64,000 bases of DNA from Delphinus delphis (GCF_949987515.2 NC_082703.1:9696680-9760679), one strand, 5' to 3'; positions 10,645 through 22,297 are shown, counted from the first letter of the stretch. Notes: a model not told the origin generated them from the letters alone. Made by a program: numbers and translations.

Positions 10645-10984
10645 TCTTAACTATTTTTTGCCACAGATTCATTGAGCTATAATTCACATACCATAAAATT
10701 CATCTTGCAAAATTCAGTAGTCTTTAGTGTATTCACAAAGTCATGCAACCATCATCACTGTGTAATTTTAGACCATTTTCATCATCCCAAAAAGAAAGCC
10801 CAGACTCATAAGCAGGAACTCTCCATTCCCCCCTCCCTCCAACCCCTGGCAACCACTAAACTACTGTCGATTTCTTTGGAATGACCTATTCTGAACATTC
10901 CATATAAATGGAATTGGACAACATGTGGCCTTTTTGTGTCAGACGTCTTTCATTTAACATAACATTTTCAAAGTTCATCCATTT
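10645..10984 (-). mobile_element. L1M (old L1) 3' UTR fragment
   Basis: Inverted L1M tail: 'gagctataattcacatacc', 'catgcaaccatcatcactg', 'ctggcaaccactaaactac', 'ccatataaatggaattgg', 'tttcatttaacataac'. It abuts another L1 fragment in the opposite orientation at about 10985. Confidence 0.85.
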
Positions 10985-11420
10985 ATCCTTTGACCCAGAT
11001 ACCTCATTTCTGGGAATTGGTCCTAGATATATTTGCGTGTGTACTAACTGCTGTGCGTACACATTTTTTTCCAGCATTGTCTATAATAACAAGTTTGAAC
11101 ATGCAGGGGTTCTTCCATGGGGGACTATTTAAGTTACTTATGGTCATTCATATAATAGATTCCTGTGCAGTGTAACACAGAATGAAGAAGCTGTCTATAC
11201 ACTGTTATGGAAAGGCTTCCAAAATGCTTTGCTGAATGAAAAAAGCAAGATTCAGAAGACTGTATATAGTATGCTTCCTTTTGTGTAAAAGGTAGGGTGT
11301 TGGGGAAATAAAAATATATGTTCCTATTTGCAGAGGATGGAGGCATGAGGAGAATCAGGGTGGTTCCGTGTGTACTTTTTATGTAGCTTTGATGTATGCT
11401 CCATCTACATGTATTACTGG
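10985..11420 (+). mobile_element. L1M ORF2-end and 3' UTR fragment
   Basis: Plus-strand old L1 signature: 'cctttgacccagatacctca', 'tttctgggaattggtcctag', 'gaatgaaaaaagcaag', 'ctgtatatagtatgcttcc', 'tttgtgtaaaaggtaggg'. The reading frame is degenerate. Confidence 0.75.
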
Positions 11421-11523
11421 TAAAATGTTTTTTTAAAAAATAGGTAACTGTGAGTGAGGATCATAAGCCTTCTCCAGGTAAGAAAAAGCCTAAATCTCCC
11501 TCCCCTTTAAAAGCACCCTTTCT

Positions 11524-11741
11524 GGGGCTTCCCTGGTGGCGCAGTGGTTGGGAGTCTGCCTGCCGATGCAGGGGACACAGGTTCGTGCCCCAGTCCGGGA
11601 AGATCCCACATGCCGTGGAGCGGCTGGGCCCGTGAGCCATGGCCGCTGAGCCTGCGCGTCCGGAGCCTGTGCTCCGCAACGGGAGAGGCCACAACAGTGA
11701 GAGGCCGGCATACCGCAAAAAGAACAAAAAAAAAAAAAAAA
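11524..11741 (+). mobile_element. CHR-2-like SINE
   Basis: Full-length CHR-2 layout with box A (about 11538), box B 'aggttcgtgcccc', 'gtgagccatggccgctgag' and a long poly(A). TSD AAAAGCACCCT(T/C)TC at 11509-11522 and 11742-11755. The 3' TSD is shared with the L1 that follows, so the SINE landed on the 5' TSD of that L1. Confidence 0.95.
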
Positions 11742-11755
11742 AAAAGCACCCTCTC

Positions 11756-12557
11756 GTGGAGAAAAGAGAATCCTCTTACACTCTTGGCAGGAATGTAAAT
11801 TGGTGCAACGACCATGGAGAACAGGATGGGGGCTCCTTTAAAAACTAAAACTAGAGCTACCATATGATCCTGCAATCCCACTACTGGGCATATATCCAGA
11901 GAAAACCATAATTTGAAAATATACACTGCACCCCAAAGAACATTGCACCCCAGTGTTCATAGCAGCACTATTTACAATAGCTAAGACATAGAAGCAACAC
12001 AAATGTCCATCAACAGAGGAATGGATAAAGAAGATGTGGTACACATATACAGTGGAATATTACTCAGCCATAAAAAGGAACAAAACTGGGTCATTTGTAG
12101 AGACGTGGATGGACCTAGAGACTGTCATACTGAGTGAAGTCAGACAGAGAAAGACACATATCATATGATATCACTCATGTGTGGAATCTAATTTAAGAAA
12201 ATTATACAAATGAATTTATTTACAAAACAGAAACAGACTTACAGATATCGAAAACAAACTTATGGTTACCAAAGAGGAAAGGTCGGGGGGGAGGGATAAA
12301 TCAGGAGCTTGGGATGAACACACATAAACTACTATATATAGGATAGCTGACTGACGGGGACCTCCTCCTGTATAGCACAGGGAGCTCTACCCATTATTCT
12401 GTGATAACTTATATGAGAAAAGAATCTGAAAAAGAATGAATATATGTATACGTATAACTGATCTACTTTGCTGTACACCTGAAACTAACACAACATTGTA
12501 AATCAACTATAATCCAATATAAATTTTTAATAAAATAAATTAAACTAATAAATAAAT
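11756..12557 (+). mobile_element. Young L1 3' end with TSD
   Basis: ORF2 C-terminal remnant ('ctaccatatgatcctgcaat', 'ttactcagccataaaaagg', 'ggatggacctagagactg') followed by the 3' UTR ('ctgtatagcacagggagc', 'gaaaaagaatgaatata', 'ctttgctgtacacctgaaac'). TSD AAAAGCACCCTCTC at 11742-11755 and 12558-12571. Frames are broken; no functional product. Confidence 0.92.
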
Positions 12558-12571
12558 AAAAGCACCCTCTC

Positions 12572-12924
12572 TTCATAAGATTCTCTTTTTGCCTATATAA
12601 ACATGTGTTTATAACGGCTCACACATGGAGCGAAAGACTGGAAGGAAAGCATAGACCTTCTGTTAGATCTACTGAAGGAACAGAAAGCCCTAAAGCCATC
12701 CAGGAGCTCCTAGGCACTTGAAAAAGCTGGAGAGAATGTTTATCAGCCATTCCCAGGGATTGATGGGTTTCTTATTCTGCTGCTTCTCCACAATTGTCCT
12801 AGGCTGCTGTGGCCCAAGGAAATGCCTGTTGATACCTGCTAAATATAATACAGGGGCCAGAGAAGAGAGAGATTTGAGTCACTGTGGGTGGTGTGAAAAA
12901 GTAATCTGATGTCAGAGATCACAG
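12572..12924. other. Unique DNA
   Basis: No recognised repeat. A 63-codon frame at 12718-12909 has a hydrophobic stretch but no Kozak ATG and no recognised motif. Confidence 0.4.
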
Positions 12925-13080
12925 CTTATTAGCTGTTTAACCTGCTTTCACTTTTGTAAAATGGAGGAAATGGCAATGCCTGCCCTGTCCATCCCACAGG
13001 ATCCTTGTCAGGATCAAAGTGACAACGTATGTGACAGCATCTTGTAAACTCTAAAAGGCTACACTAATGATAGGCACAGT
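12925..13080 (+). repeat. MIR SINE relic
   Basis: MIR core and 3' pattern: 'tagctgtttaacctgc', 'tttgtaaaatggaggaaat', 'caggatcaaagtgacaacg', 'gataggcacagtggttat'. Confidence 0.7.
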
Positions 13081-13296
13081 GGTTATTTTTCAAAACTACC
13101 TCTAATAACTAGATCTTCCAAGGGTCACAATTTCTCAGGAAACCAAATATCATGTCATTTCCTTTGCCCTTTTCCTCGCTGTCATCAGGCAAGTGTAGAT
13201 TTGGCAAAAGAAAGAAAAGCATAGTATTGGCTGTGTGACATTCGTCATTACTTTTTAAAGCCTTACATCCAAGGCTAAAATCTTAGCGGCCACGGT

Positions 13297-13733
13297 CATG
13301 GGTTGAATTGTGTCCCACAAAAAGAGATGTTGAAGTCCTAAACCCCCAGGACCCCAGAGTGTGACTTATTTGGACTCAGGGCCTTTGCAGATACAATTAG
13401 TTAAGAGGAGGTAATGCTGGAATAGTGTGGGTCCTTATTTCAGTCAGACTGGGATCTTCATAAGAAGATGGCATGAAGATAGAAAGGTGCCGTGTGAAGA
13501 TGGAGGCAGGGGTTGGAGCTCTGCATCTCTGCAAGCCAAGGGACATCAAGGATGGATGGTACCACCAGAAGCTAGAAAGAGGCAAAGAAGGATTCAGAGT
13601 CTCAGAGGCAACACAGCCCTGCCGATAGCTTGATTTTGGACTTCTAGCCTCCAGAGCTGTAAGAGAATACATTTCTGTTGTTTTAGCCTCGTTGTTTGCT
13701 GTCCTTTGTTATGGCAGACATAGCAAACCAATC
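13297..13733 (+). mobile_element. MLT1 LTR (ERVL-MaLR), nearly complete
   Basis: Starts 'atgggttgaattgtgtccca' and ends 'tttgttatggcagacatagc', with internal 'gacttatttggactcag', 'cttcataagaagatggcatg' and 'cctccagagctgtaagagaa'. This is the classic MLT1 order. No internal MaLR sequence is attached, so it is a solo LTR. Confidence 0.88.
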
Positions 13734-14423
13734 CAGCCATTCTCTCATTTCTTTCTTGTTGCTTCCTTTGACCTGGGCAGTTGGCTCTAAGTGGAGAAAG
13801 GTGCTTGGACTCTCTATGTGACTCCGGCCATCTCAGCAGAAGTCCCTCTACCTGAGAACCTCAGAGTTACTCCAAGGGGTCTTCAACCAACTGCAGACCA
13901 ACTGCAGAAAATTATAACTATCATCGTAGGGGATTGAATGGTCAGTGAAATGAATTTACATGAAAATATGACCTCATACCACTGATTGAGACTTTCACTA
14001 GACAATGATGAAACTGAGGCAGATGGAATAGAAAAAGCTCTTCCTGGCTATCACTGTACATTTGAGATATGTAGCTTTTAGGAAAGATCAGGAAATGTTT
14101 TCCCTGCGGAGAACTCTCCCTTTCCTAGCTGTTTTGTTCTATTCAGTTCTTTAATGGGTTGGATGATACCCACCCATATTGGGGAAAGTCATCCACTTTA
14201 CTGATTCAAATTCTAATCTCATCTGAAACACCCCTCACAGACACACCCAGAAATAATGTTTAATATGGGCTCCCTACATCCCCATTAAGTTGATGTATAA
14301 AATTAACCATCACAATTACCATCACTATACAAATCATTATCTGTCTCAATTATTGTGTTCAGAAGAAAAGAAAAAAAAATTGAACAGGTTACAAATGTCT
14401 CCTCCCTATGCCATGCTTTTGAG
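13734..14423. other. Unique DNA, no gene seen
   Basis: No recognised repeat. A small direct repeat, CCAACTGCAGA, is present near 13887-13908. Confidence 0.45.
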
Positions 14424-14428
14424 GGTGT

Positions 14429-14460
<32 letters not shown>

Positions 14461-14461
14461 T
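14424..14461 (+). repeat. (GT)n microsatellite
   Basis: About 38 bp of GT units with one GA interruption. Confidence 0.95.
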
Positions 14462-14579
14462 TAATAAATGTAATGATATAGGTCAAATCCTTAGACCTAT
14501 TTAAAGTAAAAGTATTGTATTACTTGGTGGTAATGTTATTTCAGATCATTCTGATTCTGACACTTTCTGAATTGGTTTT

Positions 14580-15398
14580 AAAAGGCTACACTTAATGGGG
14601 TGAAACAGGTGGGGGTGTAGATAAAACATGACAGCCATCAGTTGGTAAATATTAAAGCTGGATGAGTTCATGGGTATACAAGGAACACTTACAGTATTTT
14701 GTATCCTTTTGTATATGTTTAAAATTTGTGATAATTGTTTAAAAACAAGACGACACTGTAGAAAACAGCTTGACAGTTTCTCAAAGGTTAAACGTAGAGC
14801 TACCGTATGATCCAACAACTCTGCTACTACGTACACTGCACATCTAAAAGAACTGAAAGCAGGGATTTGAACAAATATTTGTACACCAACGATCACAGCA
14901 GCATGATTCGCAATACCTACAAGGTGGAAACAACCCAAGAGTCAATTAACCGATGAATAACAAAATATGGTCTATATACACACAGTGGGATTCATTAAGC
15001 CAAAAAAGGAATGGCATTTCGTTACATTCTATAACATGAATGAACCTTGAAAACACTCAGTTTAGTGAAATAAGCCAGACATAGAAGGATAAATATTGTA
15101 GATTCCACTTACACGAGGTACCTAGAATAGGCAAATTCATAGAGACAGAAAATAGAATAGAGGTTACTAAGGGCTGATGGGAGGGAAAATGGGGTTGTTA
15201 CTGTTTGATGGTTACAGAGTTTTTGTTGAGGATGATGAAAGAGTTTTGGTTATAGACAGTGGTGATGGTTACACAACACTGTGACTGTACTTAATGCCAC
15301 TGAAATGCATATTTATAAATGGTTAAAATAAATATGATTTATGTATATTTTACCACAATAAAAAAAGAGCAAAAAAATTTTAAAAAAGGCTACACTTA
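14580..15398 (+). mobile_element. L1M insertion with perfect 15 bp TSD
   Basis: The insert (14595-15383) is bounded by AAAAGGCTACACTTA at 14580-14594 and 15384-15398, identical in both copies. From about 14755 it is a clear L1M ORF2-end plus 3' UTR ('ctaccgtatgatccaaca', 'gaaataagccagacatagaa', 'gaggttactaagggctgatg', 'tttaccacaataaaaaaag'). The first 160 bp look like the tail of a different L1 subfamily ('tgtatatgtttaaaatttgt'). Confidence 0.85.
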
Positions 15399-15559
15399 TT
15401 TAAAACAATAAATGAAAATGCAATTAAGATATTTCCCAATAACACTGAGTTTTAAAAAATCAGACTACAAACAATATCATAGTATAATCATATCTCTATT
15501 TTTAAAGATAAATAGATATTTTTCTGTGAATACAGAAGAAGATGATAAGAATACAAAAT

Positions 15560-15705
15560 CACCTAATTACTAAGATTTTTAGCAATTCTTATCTCTGGGT
15601 GGTCGAATTGTGGGAGAGATTCATTGTTTGCATTTTGTTTCTCTCTATTTCCTAAATTATATATAAAGGACATGTTTTACTTTAAAGAAAATAAAAGTTT
15701 TTTTT
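15560..15705 (+). mobile_element. L1ME-type 3' end fragment
   Basis: 'cttatctctgggtggtcg', 'tctatttcctaaattatat' and 'catgttttactttaaag' match the end of old L1ME elements. Short and diverged. Confidence 0.55.
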
Positions 15706-17119
15706 TAAATAGAAGAATGTCTCACCTTCTCAAACAATCATGCCGGGGTTTTAAAATCTGTACCTGTGTTTGTTGTCAACCTTCAGATTTTGCCAAATGC
15801 AGCAACCCACAAACATTTTTAAAGAGTCTAGTCTCATAAAACAAGGTGTCCCCAGGAAGTTAGTTGAGTAAATATTCCCCAAAATACATGGAATAAACCA
15901 AGCAAGAAGATGTCTTTTGGTCCAGGCAACCATGAATCCCACCCAGGAGAGAAATGAAAGGCCACAGAAAGACTAGATGAACCTGGACAGGGCTTGGCTC
16001 CTGAAGAGAGAACTCTGATGTTGGGTGGGAGAAGGAATGTCATTGAGATATGTGTTACCATCTTTGGAATTTGAAAGTTCTTAAACACAGAACTTAAACT
16101 CAATAAGTGCCAAAATTATGGTTACAGAATAGAATGTAAATGTTATAAACATTGACACAGTAAAAATAGTAGTTGGGAGTCTGGGAGGAGAGAGGAGGTG
16201 CCGAAAGCTGTTCAAAGTGCTAATTTCTTCATCTTCATAGCAAGGAGCCACTCAATACTGTCAAAAATGGAAGCATCGAGTTATAAAACACACAAGAGGG
16301 TTCCCATCTCCTAATTTTTTTCCTAGTCTTTGCTCATAACCTTAACAAGATCTTTTCAAAACCTAAAAACTCTTGAGGGGAAGAAACATTTATGTAAGTT
16401 CAGCAATGCCTAAAAATTCACTTGTTTCTTTTTCTTCTGTTGACGTCATATAAAGCTAAAGTTAAAACGTTGTGCAAAAAGCAACATGTTGGTCTATCCT
16501 ATCTTATGCGATTATTCCTTTCTCTCTGTCTATATGTACAGTGTCTATGAATAAAAGGATGAACACTTAATGTGATGGAAAAAGTCTGAGAGGTGGAGTT
16601 TGTGTGCAAGAATTTTTGTTCTGTTTTCTACTCTTCTCTAATTTTGCAAAAAAGATTTATCAAAAATAAGAAGTATATGTATTCCTGTACGTTTTATTAA
16701 GAAAGCAGTCGAGTTGGAGGACTGTTCTTTATTTATTCGTCTGCAAAGGAGTCTGGCTTCCTCAGAATAAGAAACAGAATCATTTTTCAGCTATAATCTT
16801 GCCCTTCCCTGCCCCCCGCCAGTGTCCTTTGTTAGAGGTGAGGTAAGAAACATGGTCTGAATCCAAGTTTCAGTGAAATCTAGGACCACAGAAGTAATTT
16901 TCGTAACTGTCCTTGTTTAGTTGAAAAGAATGAAATAATTAACTTGGCATAATTTGTACGAAAATCTAGCCAGAGTTCTATCAGGGGAAAAAACAGAGAG
17001 GAAAAAAAAAAGAATGAAATCATTGACTAGCAAAGTCATTTTAGCACTCTGTATCCACCATACCCACATATTCCTCATGTCAGTCCATCACACACTCAGG
17101 CACAGGCACACACACTACC
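15706..17119. other. Unique DNA, no gene seen
   Basis: About 1.4 kb without a recognised element. Frames at 15834-16103 (-) and 16954-17208 (+) have no familiar domain; the latter runs into a TC-rich tract and a SINE. Confidence 0.45.
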
Positions 17120-17232
17120 ACCTCTCTCGTATCTCTCTCTCTCTTTCTCGCTCTCTTTTTTTTTTCTCTTTTGGCTGGGCCCTCATCAGTGAGAGCACAG
17201 AGTCCTAACCACTGGACTGCCAGGGAATTCCC
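17120..17232 (-). mobile_element. TC-rich tract plus internally deleted CHRS SINE
   Basis: 17120-17165 is a TC-rich and T-rich run (the tail side). 17166-17232 is an inverted CHRS head ('gagtcctaaccactggactg', 'ccagggaattccc'). The middle of the usual SINE, including the box B region, is missing. Confidence 0.75.
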
Positions 17233-18329
17233 TCTTGTGTCTCTTAAAGTCGCTTATTTATCAATACCTTCTCAAAAAATTGTGTGCCAGATTCCATCAT
17301 AGACCCCAGAAAAATCCATTTAACTTTCAGACGACCACTGCTCCCTCATCGGCAGTTGTTATTGGGTCAACCTTAAGAATAAGGACTGGACATGGAAATA
17401 TTAGAATAAGATGATCCACCCTAGCCAGGTAACCATGGTTACTCCGCTCACCAGAATCTCCAGCAGGGAGACACGGGTAGGAATTTGTTAGCCAATGACA
17501 AAGAGCATCCGCGTGTACCAATTGTAATAGGGCAACAGAAGGCTGGCACTCAATTCCCAAAGGTATATCCTGAATATGTAGGAATGAGATAACTAGCGGA
17601 AAATTTTCAGGAAGAAACCGGCAGTTCTATGCCTATCTTATAACTTACAGAGTTCAAAGTAGTCATGCTTTATATTAGATCTGTTTTCAAGACACCAAAG
17701 ATAAAATAGCGCAGAGTCTAAGAAGTGGGGCTGATTATATTAAATTCACATCAGCCAGAAGCACTATTTCTTCCCTTATTGGTTCGATATTTATTTATAC
17801 ATGGTCTCATTCTGAAGAAGAATTTGCCACTGACTGGGAAAATGTACACAGGACCAGCCAGTCTCTGTCACACGATGCTCTTGAGTAAACCGTCTCCCAG
17901 CTTCTCATCCTTCAAGCTCATCTTCATGGTCACAGACAACGCCACAGCAGACAGGGAGCCACACAGACCCAGGAGTCTCCTGGGGCTTTGCTCCAATCTC
18001 CTCTTGAGACTCTTGGATCTATGAGAATCAAGGGACCCCCTCCAATCCCCGGACTTGGTGTTTGTCCCTGATCTCTACAGGATTAGTATTCTGACTTTCC
18101 TTTTTCCTTCCAGTTTTCAGCATCTTATGATCCTTCAGCCAGAGAGCTCCACCTAACTCTGATTCCACAGAAGCCAGCACCTAACACAGCCTTTTGGCTT
18201 CTGTCCCTTTTGAGCCAACTGTTTAGGCCAAAACTGAATATACTGGCATCAAAGAGAGACACTTCTAGGCTCAATTGGACCCACCTCCAAAATTCAGTCT
18301 CTCTCTCTGTCTTGGACTTTGGCCCTGGA
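17233..18329. other. Unique DNA, no gene seen
   Basis: No repeat recognised. It has a branch/acceptor-like site 'tttttccttccag' near 18105-18117 but no supporting frame or donor, so no exon is called. The frame at 17725-18024 has no known motif. Confidence 0.4.
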
Positions 18330-18450
18330 CTCAGATTCCTTATCTGCAAAATGGAGATTATTATATCTGCTCTGTCTACACCCAAGTTCTCCATATTGAT
18401 CAAATCTAATGAAATGATGAATGTAAATGTACTTTAAAACCTTAAAAGAT
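18330..18450 (+). repeat. MIR-like relic
   Basis: 'ccttatctgcaaaatggag', 'attattatatctgctctg' and 'aatgtactttaaaacctt' follow the MIR core to 3' order. Diverged. Confidence 0.55.
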
Positions 18451-18564
18451 AAAACATATGTAGATGAATATAATAATCCCAAACCTTGGATTTCATTTTG
18501 GTTAACTTTAAATGTGTTACACTGTATAGTAGAAAAGAAATTTTTTCTGTTGGAAATAAAGAAA

Positions 18565-18660
18565 AAACTGAATTTGAATCATTATTCCATCACTAATTTG
18601 CTGTGATTTGGGGTAAGTTCCTTGACCTCTCTGAACCTCAATTTCATCATCTGTGGTCTT
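18565..18660 (+). repeat. MIR core fragment
   Basis: 'ttggggtaagttccttgacc', 'tctctgaacctcaatttc' and 'atcatctgtgg' are the MIR core. Confidence 0.75.
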
Positions 18661-18670
18661 AATCAGTGCT

Positions 18671-18714
18671 CTTTTTTTTTTCTTTCTTTCTTTTCTTTCT
18701 TTTTTTTTTTTTTT
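18671..18714 (+). repeat. Poly(T)/(TTTC)n tract
   Basis: Pure pyrimidine run directly before a repeat-like segment. It may be the inverted A-tail of an old retroposon. Confidence 0.85.
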
Positions 18715-19085
18715 GGAAGTAACAGAAGCCCTCTTTGACTTGAGGAAAAGGAGATGGGAAATAAGAGAACACCAGGCTTTTTCAATACAGAACCCAAGAA
18801 CAGGAAGTTCAATCAGGCCTCACGGGCAAAGAACACCAGGAAACACAAAGTCCTCAGGAATCCAGACAGTCTGTCCCTTCACCTCCTTTTGACCCCGTGA
18901 GTTATCACATCTGTGTCTCTTTACAGACTGGCTTTCCCAGCATCTCTGTGCATACGGCATACAATGAAGGCCACCGCGCCAACCAACTTGTATCCAGTGT
19001 ATCTGTCCCTGGAGCAGAACAGCTGATTGGCCCAACTTGATCCAGGATCCATGCCTGGTCCATTCACCTCAGGTCAGGAGAATGG
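18715..19085 (-). repeat. Possible ancient interspersed repeat, family unknown
   Basis: The segment follows a poly(T) tract and contains 'aacagaagccctctttgac' and 'ctgattggcccaacttgatc', which resemble a common mammalian repeat I cannot name. No coding signal. Confidence 0.35.
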
Positions 19086-19089
19086 TGTC

Positions 19090-19615
19090 AAAAGAAAACA
19101 TGGCCCCTGGGACCTACCAGGATGAGTGAGAAGCATTTTTCAGAGCTGAAGAGCACAGGCTCCATGGACATCAGACATGTGCGCTGAGTGCCGTGCTGCG
19201 CCGTGAAATCCCCCCTTCAGAAGTGAATGACTCGCTTCCACAGTGTCTGTGGATGCTGCCCGCAGCCGTCATCCCTCTTTGGGAATTGTCCTTGAAGAAA
19301 GGGAGCCACCTTGCTTTGCCCCACATTGCATCCCTTCCTAGAGACAACACACATCCAGTGACCGCTGGCTGAGGCTATAAAGGCCTGGGTCCCTGATCCC
19401 ACCTCTAGAACTTCCCATGGGCTTGCTGGGGCCCTTGTGGTGCCTACACTGCAGCCCAGCTTCTCCCTCCACCCCGCGCCTGCTTCCTCCCTTCCCCACC
19501 CTCCTGCCCCCACTCAGGTGTTAAACTCTAATAAATTTCCCTAGTCAATTTCCCACATGACAGTCTCCATCTCAGAGCCTGCTTCTTGGAGAATCCAACC
19601 TGCCACATGTGTGCC
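19090..19615 (+). repeat. Possible ancient LTR-like element
   Basis: 'gaggctataaaggcctggg', a C-rich stretch, 'aataaatttccctag' and 'cagagcctgcttcttggaga' follow an order seen in an old mammalian LTR-like repeat, with TATA-like and AATAAA-like elements. Edges and family are not established. Confidence 0.4.
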
Positions 19616-20730
19616 TTATGATTGTAACAGAGATGCCATTTTGGGGGCGGTAATGTCTGTCGTGTGATTAACATAGAAGACACTCAATATTAGTTTCTCT
19701 TACTTCTCTCAGCTTTCCCAAAGGGCGATTTCACAGCAAACCTGCTACTAAACTCTCCAGGATCAGGGCCCTTTTCTGTTTGACTCTGATTTGAGACCAG
19801 AAATGGTGATGATGCCCAGAACCAGCTTTCCTCCATCAGATGGCAAAAGCCAAGCAGAGCATCAGCAGCAGGACCAAAACTAAGAACTAGGAGACTTTGC
19901 CTGTCAACAACCTCGGGCCCTGTTCCTCCTCTGGGACCATCTACACAATCCCACCAGGGCTTGGAACACACAGATCATCACACACACTGCTTTTGGAAGG
20001 TTAATCAGCAGCAGTACATCCAGTGCCCGTTCTGGGCCAGACTCACATCTTAGGTGGACAGATGAGGTTTGCTTTTATAAACATATAATCAGCAACACAA
20101 GACACTGCAGTGATAGATAAGTGTCCAAGATTGGAACAGACCATGAATAGAGGCATTTAGAAAAGGACAGTATCATGTCTTAGGAGAAAAGGGAAAGTTT
20201 GATGGGAAGATACCATCCAGGACTTGAAGAATAGAACAGATTAATGGATTTAGAGCTTTTGATAGTCAGGGAGTTATGGCGAGGCATCCCTGAAGCAGGC
20301 AGTGATGCCTGCAAAACAGAACAATACCCAGGCTGCCTGCTGGTTCATCTCCACGTGTCTTGAAGTGCTTGGAAAACAGTATTGGGTTGGGGGTCTCAAA
20401 GTTGTTCAGGCTGCAGCCCAGGCCAAAGAATATTTAAGGAATATTGAATGGTATGTGGTGCTTACTAGTGATATTTAAATAATCTGCTGGTGACAAGGAG
20501 AGATGCACGAGGTCCCTAGACCACACATGGTTCTTCTCTATGAGGACTGTGCAGCCTGGCACCAGAATTTACGTTCTGCAATCTTAGAACTCCATTAGCA
20601 TCATTTTCCTCAAGCATCTTAGAAACGAAAAAAATAGAGAAAGTGTAGTTGTCCTCCAGACCCTAGAGAACTCACTGGAAGATCAAAACCAGAGACATCT
20701 TGTCCTGAAGACTAGATACATGTTTGGAGC
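19616..20730. other. Unique DNA, no gene seen
   Basis: No repeat recognised. The frame at 19690-19971 (-) has no known motif. A small perfect hairpin (GCAGGCA / TGCCTGC) lies near 20295-20312. Confidence 0.4.
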
Positions 20731-20734
20731 AGTG

Positions 20735-20945
20735 CAGTGGGGTAGGCGCGGAGCTAAGTGCTTTATAGGCAAGACAGAACAGGAGTCATATTTGCAACGA
20801 CAATGACCTGACGAAGTACATGCAGAATCACTCCCGTTTGCAGGTGGGGAAATCAGGACCCAGGAATGTTAAGGAACTTTCCCATGATCGAAGTATTGAA
20901 GTTCAAACCTGCACTGTCCACCAACAGGGCCCGGGCTTATAACCT
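20735..20945 (-). repeat. MIR SINE relic
   Basis: Inverted MIR: 'ggagctaagtgctttatagg', 'gtggggaaatcaggacccag', 'aaggaactttcccatgatc', 'gttcaaacctgcactgtcc'. Confidence 0.75.
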
Positions 20946-20959
20946 CTTTTTCTACAGCA

Positions 20960-21372
20960 ACCCTGTTCCCACTTCTAGGTGGGAGTGGTGTGGTCTAAGG
21001 CCTGAAATAAGACCAATATTATGCGCTGCCTTGATACCTGATGAAATTCTTGAATAGCATAACTGCAAGTTCCACTCGCCATTATGCTCCCACAGGTAAA
21101 GCCCCACAGCCAGAGGACCCTCCCTACCATGGGAAGCAGGCACAGAATGATTTAAGCCAATCACGTCCTTCCAGGGGCACCCCAATCTCTTGATACCACA
21201 AAGTCGGCCTCCTACAGCCCCTGGTTGTTCACTCTGCTCCCAGGGACAACTGCTGTGTGGCCTGGAATGGCCCAGTGTTCACCTCCCCAGGGCTGTGAGT
21301 ATATGTGATTAATCAACTGCTGTCCATCTCATCTGCCCAGTGTCCGGTGTCATGTGTTTAGCCATCCCCCAA
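20960..21372 (+). mobile_element. Probable solo LTR
   Basis: Contains 'gaatagcataactgcaag', 'caccccaatctcttgatacc', 'tggttgttcactctgctccc' and a poly(A)-signal-like 'tgattaatcaactgctg' near the end, an arrangement typical of retroviral LTRs. No TSD was identified and the family is unknown. Confidence 0.4.
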
Positions 21373-21423
21373 ATTCTAGGGTAAGAATCCCTCCCTCACC
21401 TGTAGGGTCAATAGAAGGTGCTT

Positions 21424-21648
21424 AAAGCAAGCCAAGGGCTTCCCTGGTGGCGCAGTGGTTGAGAGTCTGCCTGCCGATGCAGGGGACACGGGTTCGTGCC
21501 CCGGTCCAGGAGGATCCCACATGCCGCGGAGCGGCTGGGCCCGTGAGCCATGGCCGCTGAGCCTGTGTGTCCGGAGCCTGTGCTCCGCAACGGGAGAGGC
21601 CACAACAATGAGAGGCCCGCGTACCGCAAAAAAAAAAAGCAAGCCAAG
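21424..21648 (+). mobile_element. CHR-2-like SINE with TSD
   Basis: The body at 21436-21635 has the full CHR-2 order and an A-tail. The TSD AAAGCAAGCCAA lies at 21424-21435 and 21636-21647, perfect. Frames across it on both strands are SINE artefacts; the longest frame in the window (184 codons, minus, 21376-21930) is built from this SINE plus the (GT)n tract. Confidence 0.95.
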
Positions 21649-21764
21649 CCAGAAATGAGAGGCAATACCAACTGGGCAGTGGCCAGTGAAATACTGTAAG
21701 GAAATTTGGGACAAGAACAAAGGTGAGAACAGAGAAGACCAAATAATGACCATGCATGATTTAT

Positions 21765-21766
<2 letters not shown>

Positions 21767-21807
<41 letters not shown>
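21767..21807 (+). repeat. (GT)n microsatellite
   Basis: About 40 bp of uninterrupted GT. Confidence 0.97.
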
Positions 21808-21808
<1 letters not shown>

Positions 21809-22131
21809 GCAGGCACATTACCTCCATCAACTTTGTGAAGCTGGGATAAAGGAAAACATTCAAATGAAGCAGCAATGAGTAATTGATGATCATAACTGTG
21901 ATTATAAGGCATAATTACAATTAGCTGCACAAGAGTGCTAATCGTGGAAATAATTACACGTCAGCTTTCCTCCTAAAGAAGAGAGAATGTAATTAAGTGG
22001 CCCAGAGGAGGCGAAGAAAACACATCTCTGGGTGATAGACGTATGGGTGAAGGGCTGATGTTTGAAGGGGTAAAGCTTTCTCAGTGCTTGAAATGAACCA
22101 AGCAATTTCTTCCACCAAAATATAGGAAAGT
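21808..22131. other. Unique DNA
   Basis: AT-rich, no recognised element. It leads into arm A of the inverted duplication. Confidence 0.4.
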
Positions 22132-22297
22132 ATGAACAAAGTATGGCTTGAGATTTCTTTTTTTCAAACAAAGCAAACCCAAACTTAAGGTATGAGACAG
22201 AAAAATACAGTGATTAAATGCCAGACAGACTTGAATTCAACTTTTTTTAAATTTTACTAGTTACCAGCTCTGTGAGATTAAACAAGTTCTGTAACCT
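22132..22297 (+). repeat. Inverted duplication, arm A (source copy)
   Basis: 166 bp whose reverse complement occurs at 23138-23303 with about 7 mismatches (about 96% identity by eye). Arm A runs without a break into the rest of a MIR at 22298 onward, so it is probably the original copy. Confidence 0.92.

Noticed and set aside
18105..18118. Splice acceptor-like pyrimidine tract ending in AG
   Set aside because: No open frame or donor downstream; such tracts are frequent by chance.
21376..21930. Longest frame of the window (184 codons, minus)
   Set aside because: It is made of an inverted CHR-2 plus the (GT)n tract, giving THTHTH runs; no independent coding evidence.
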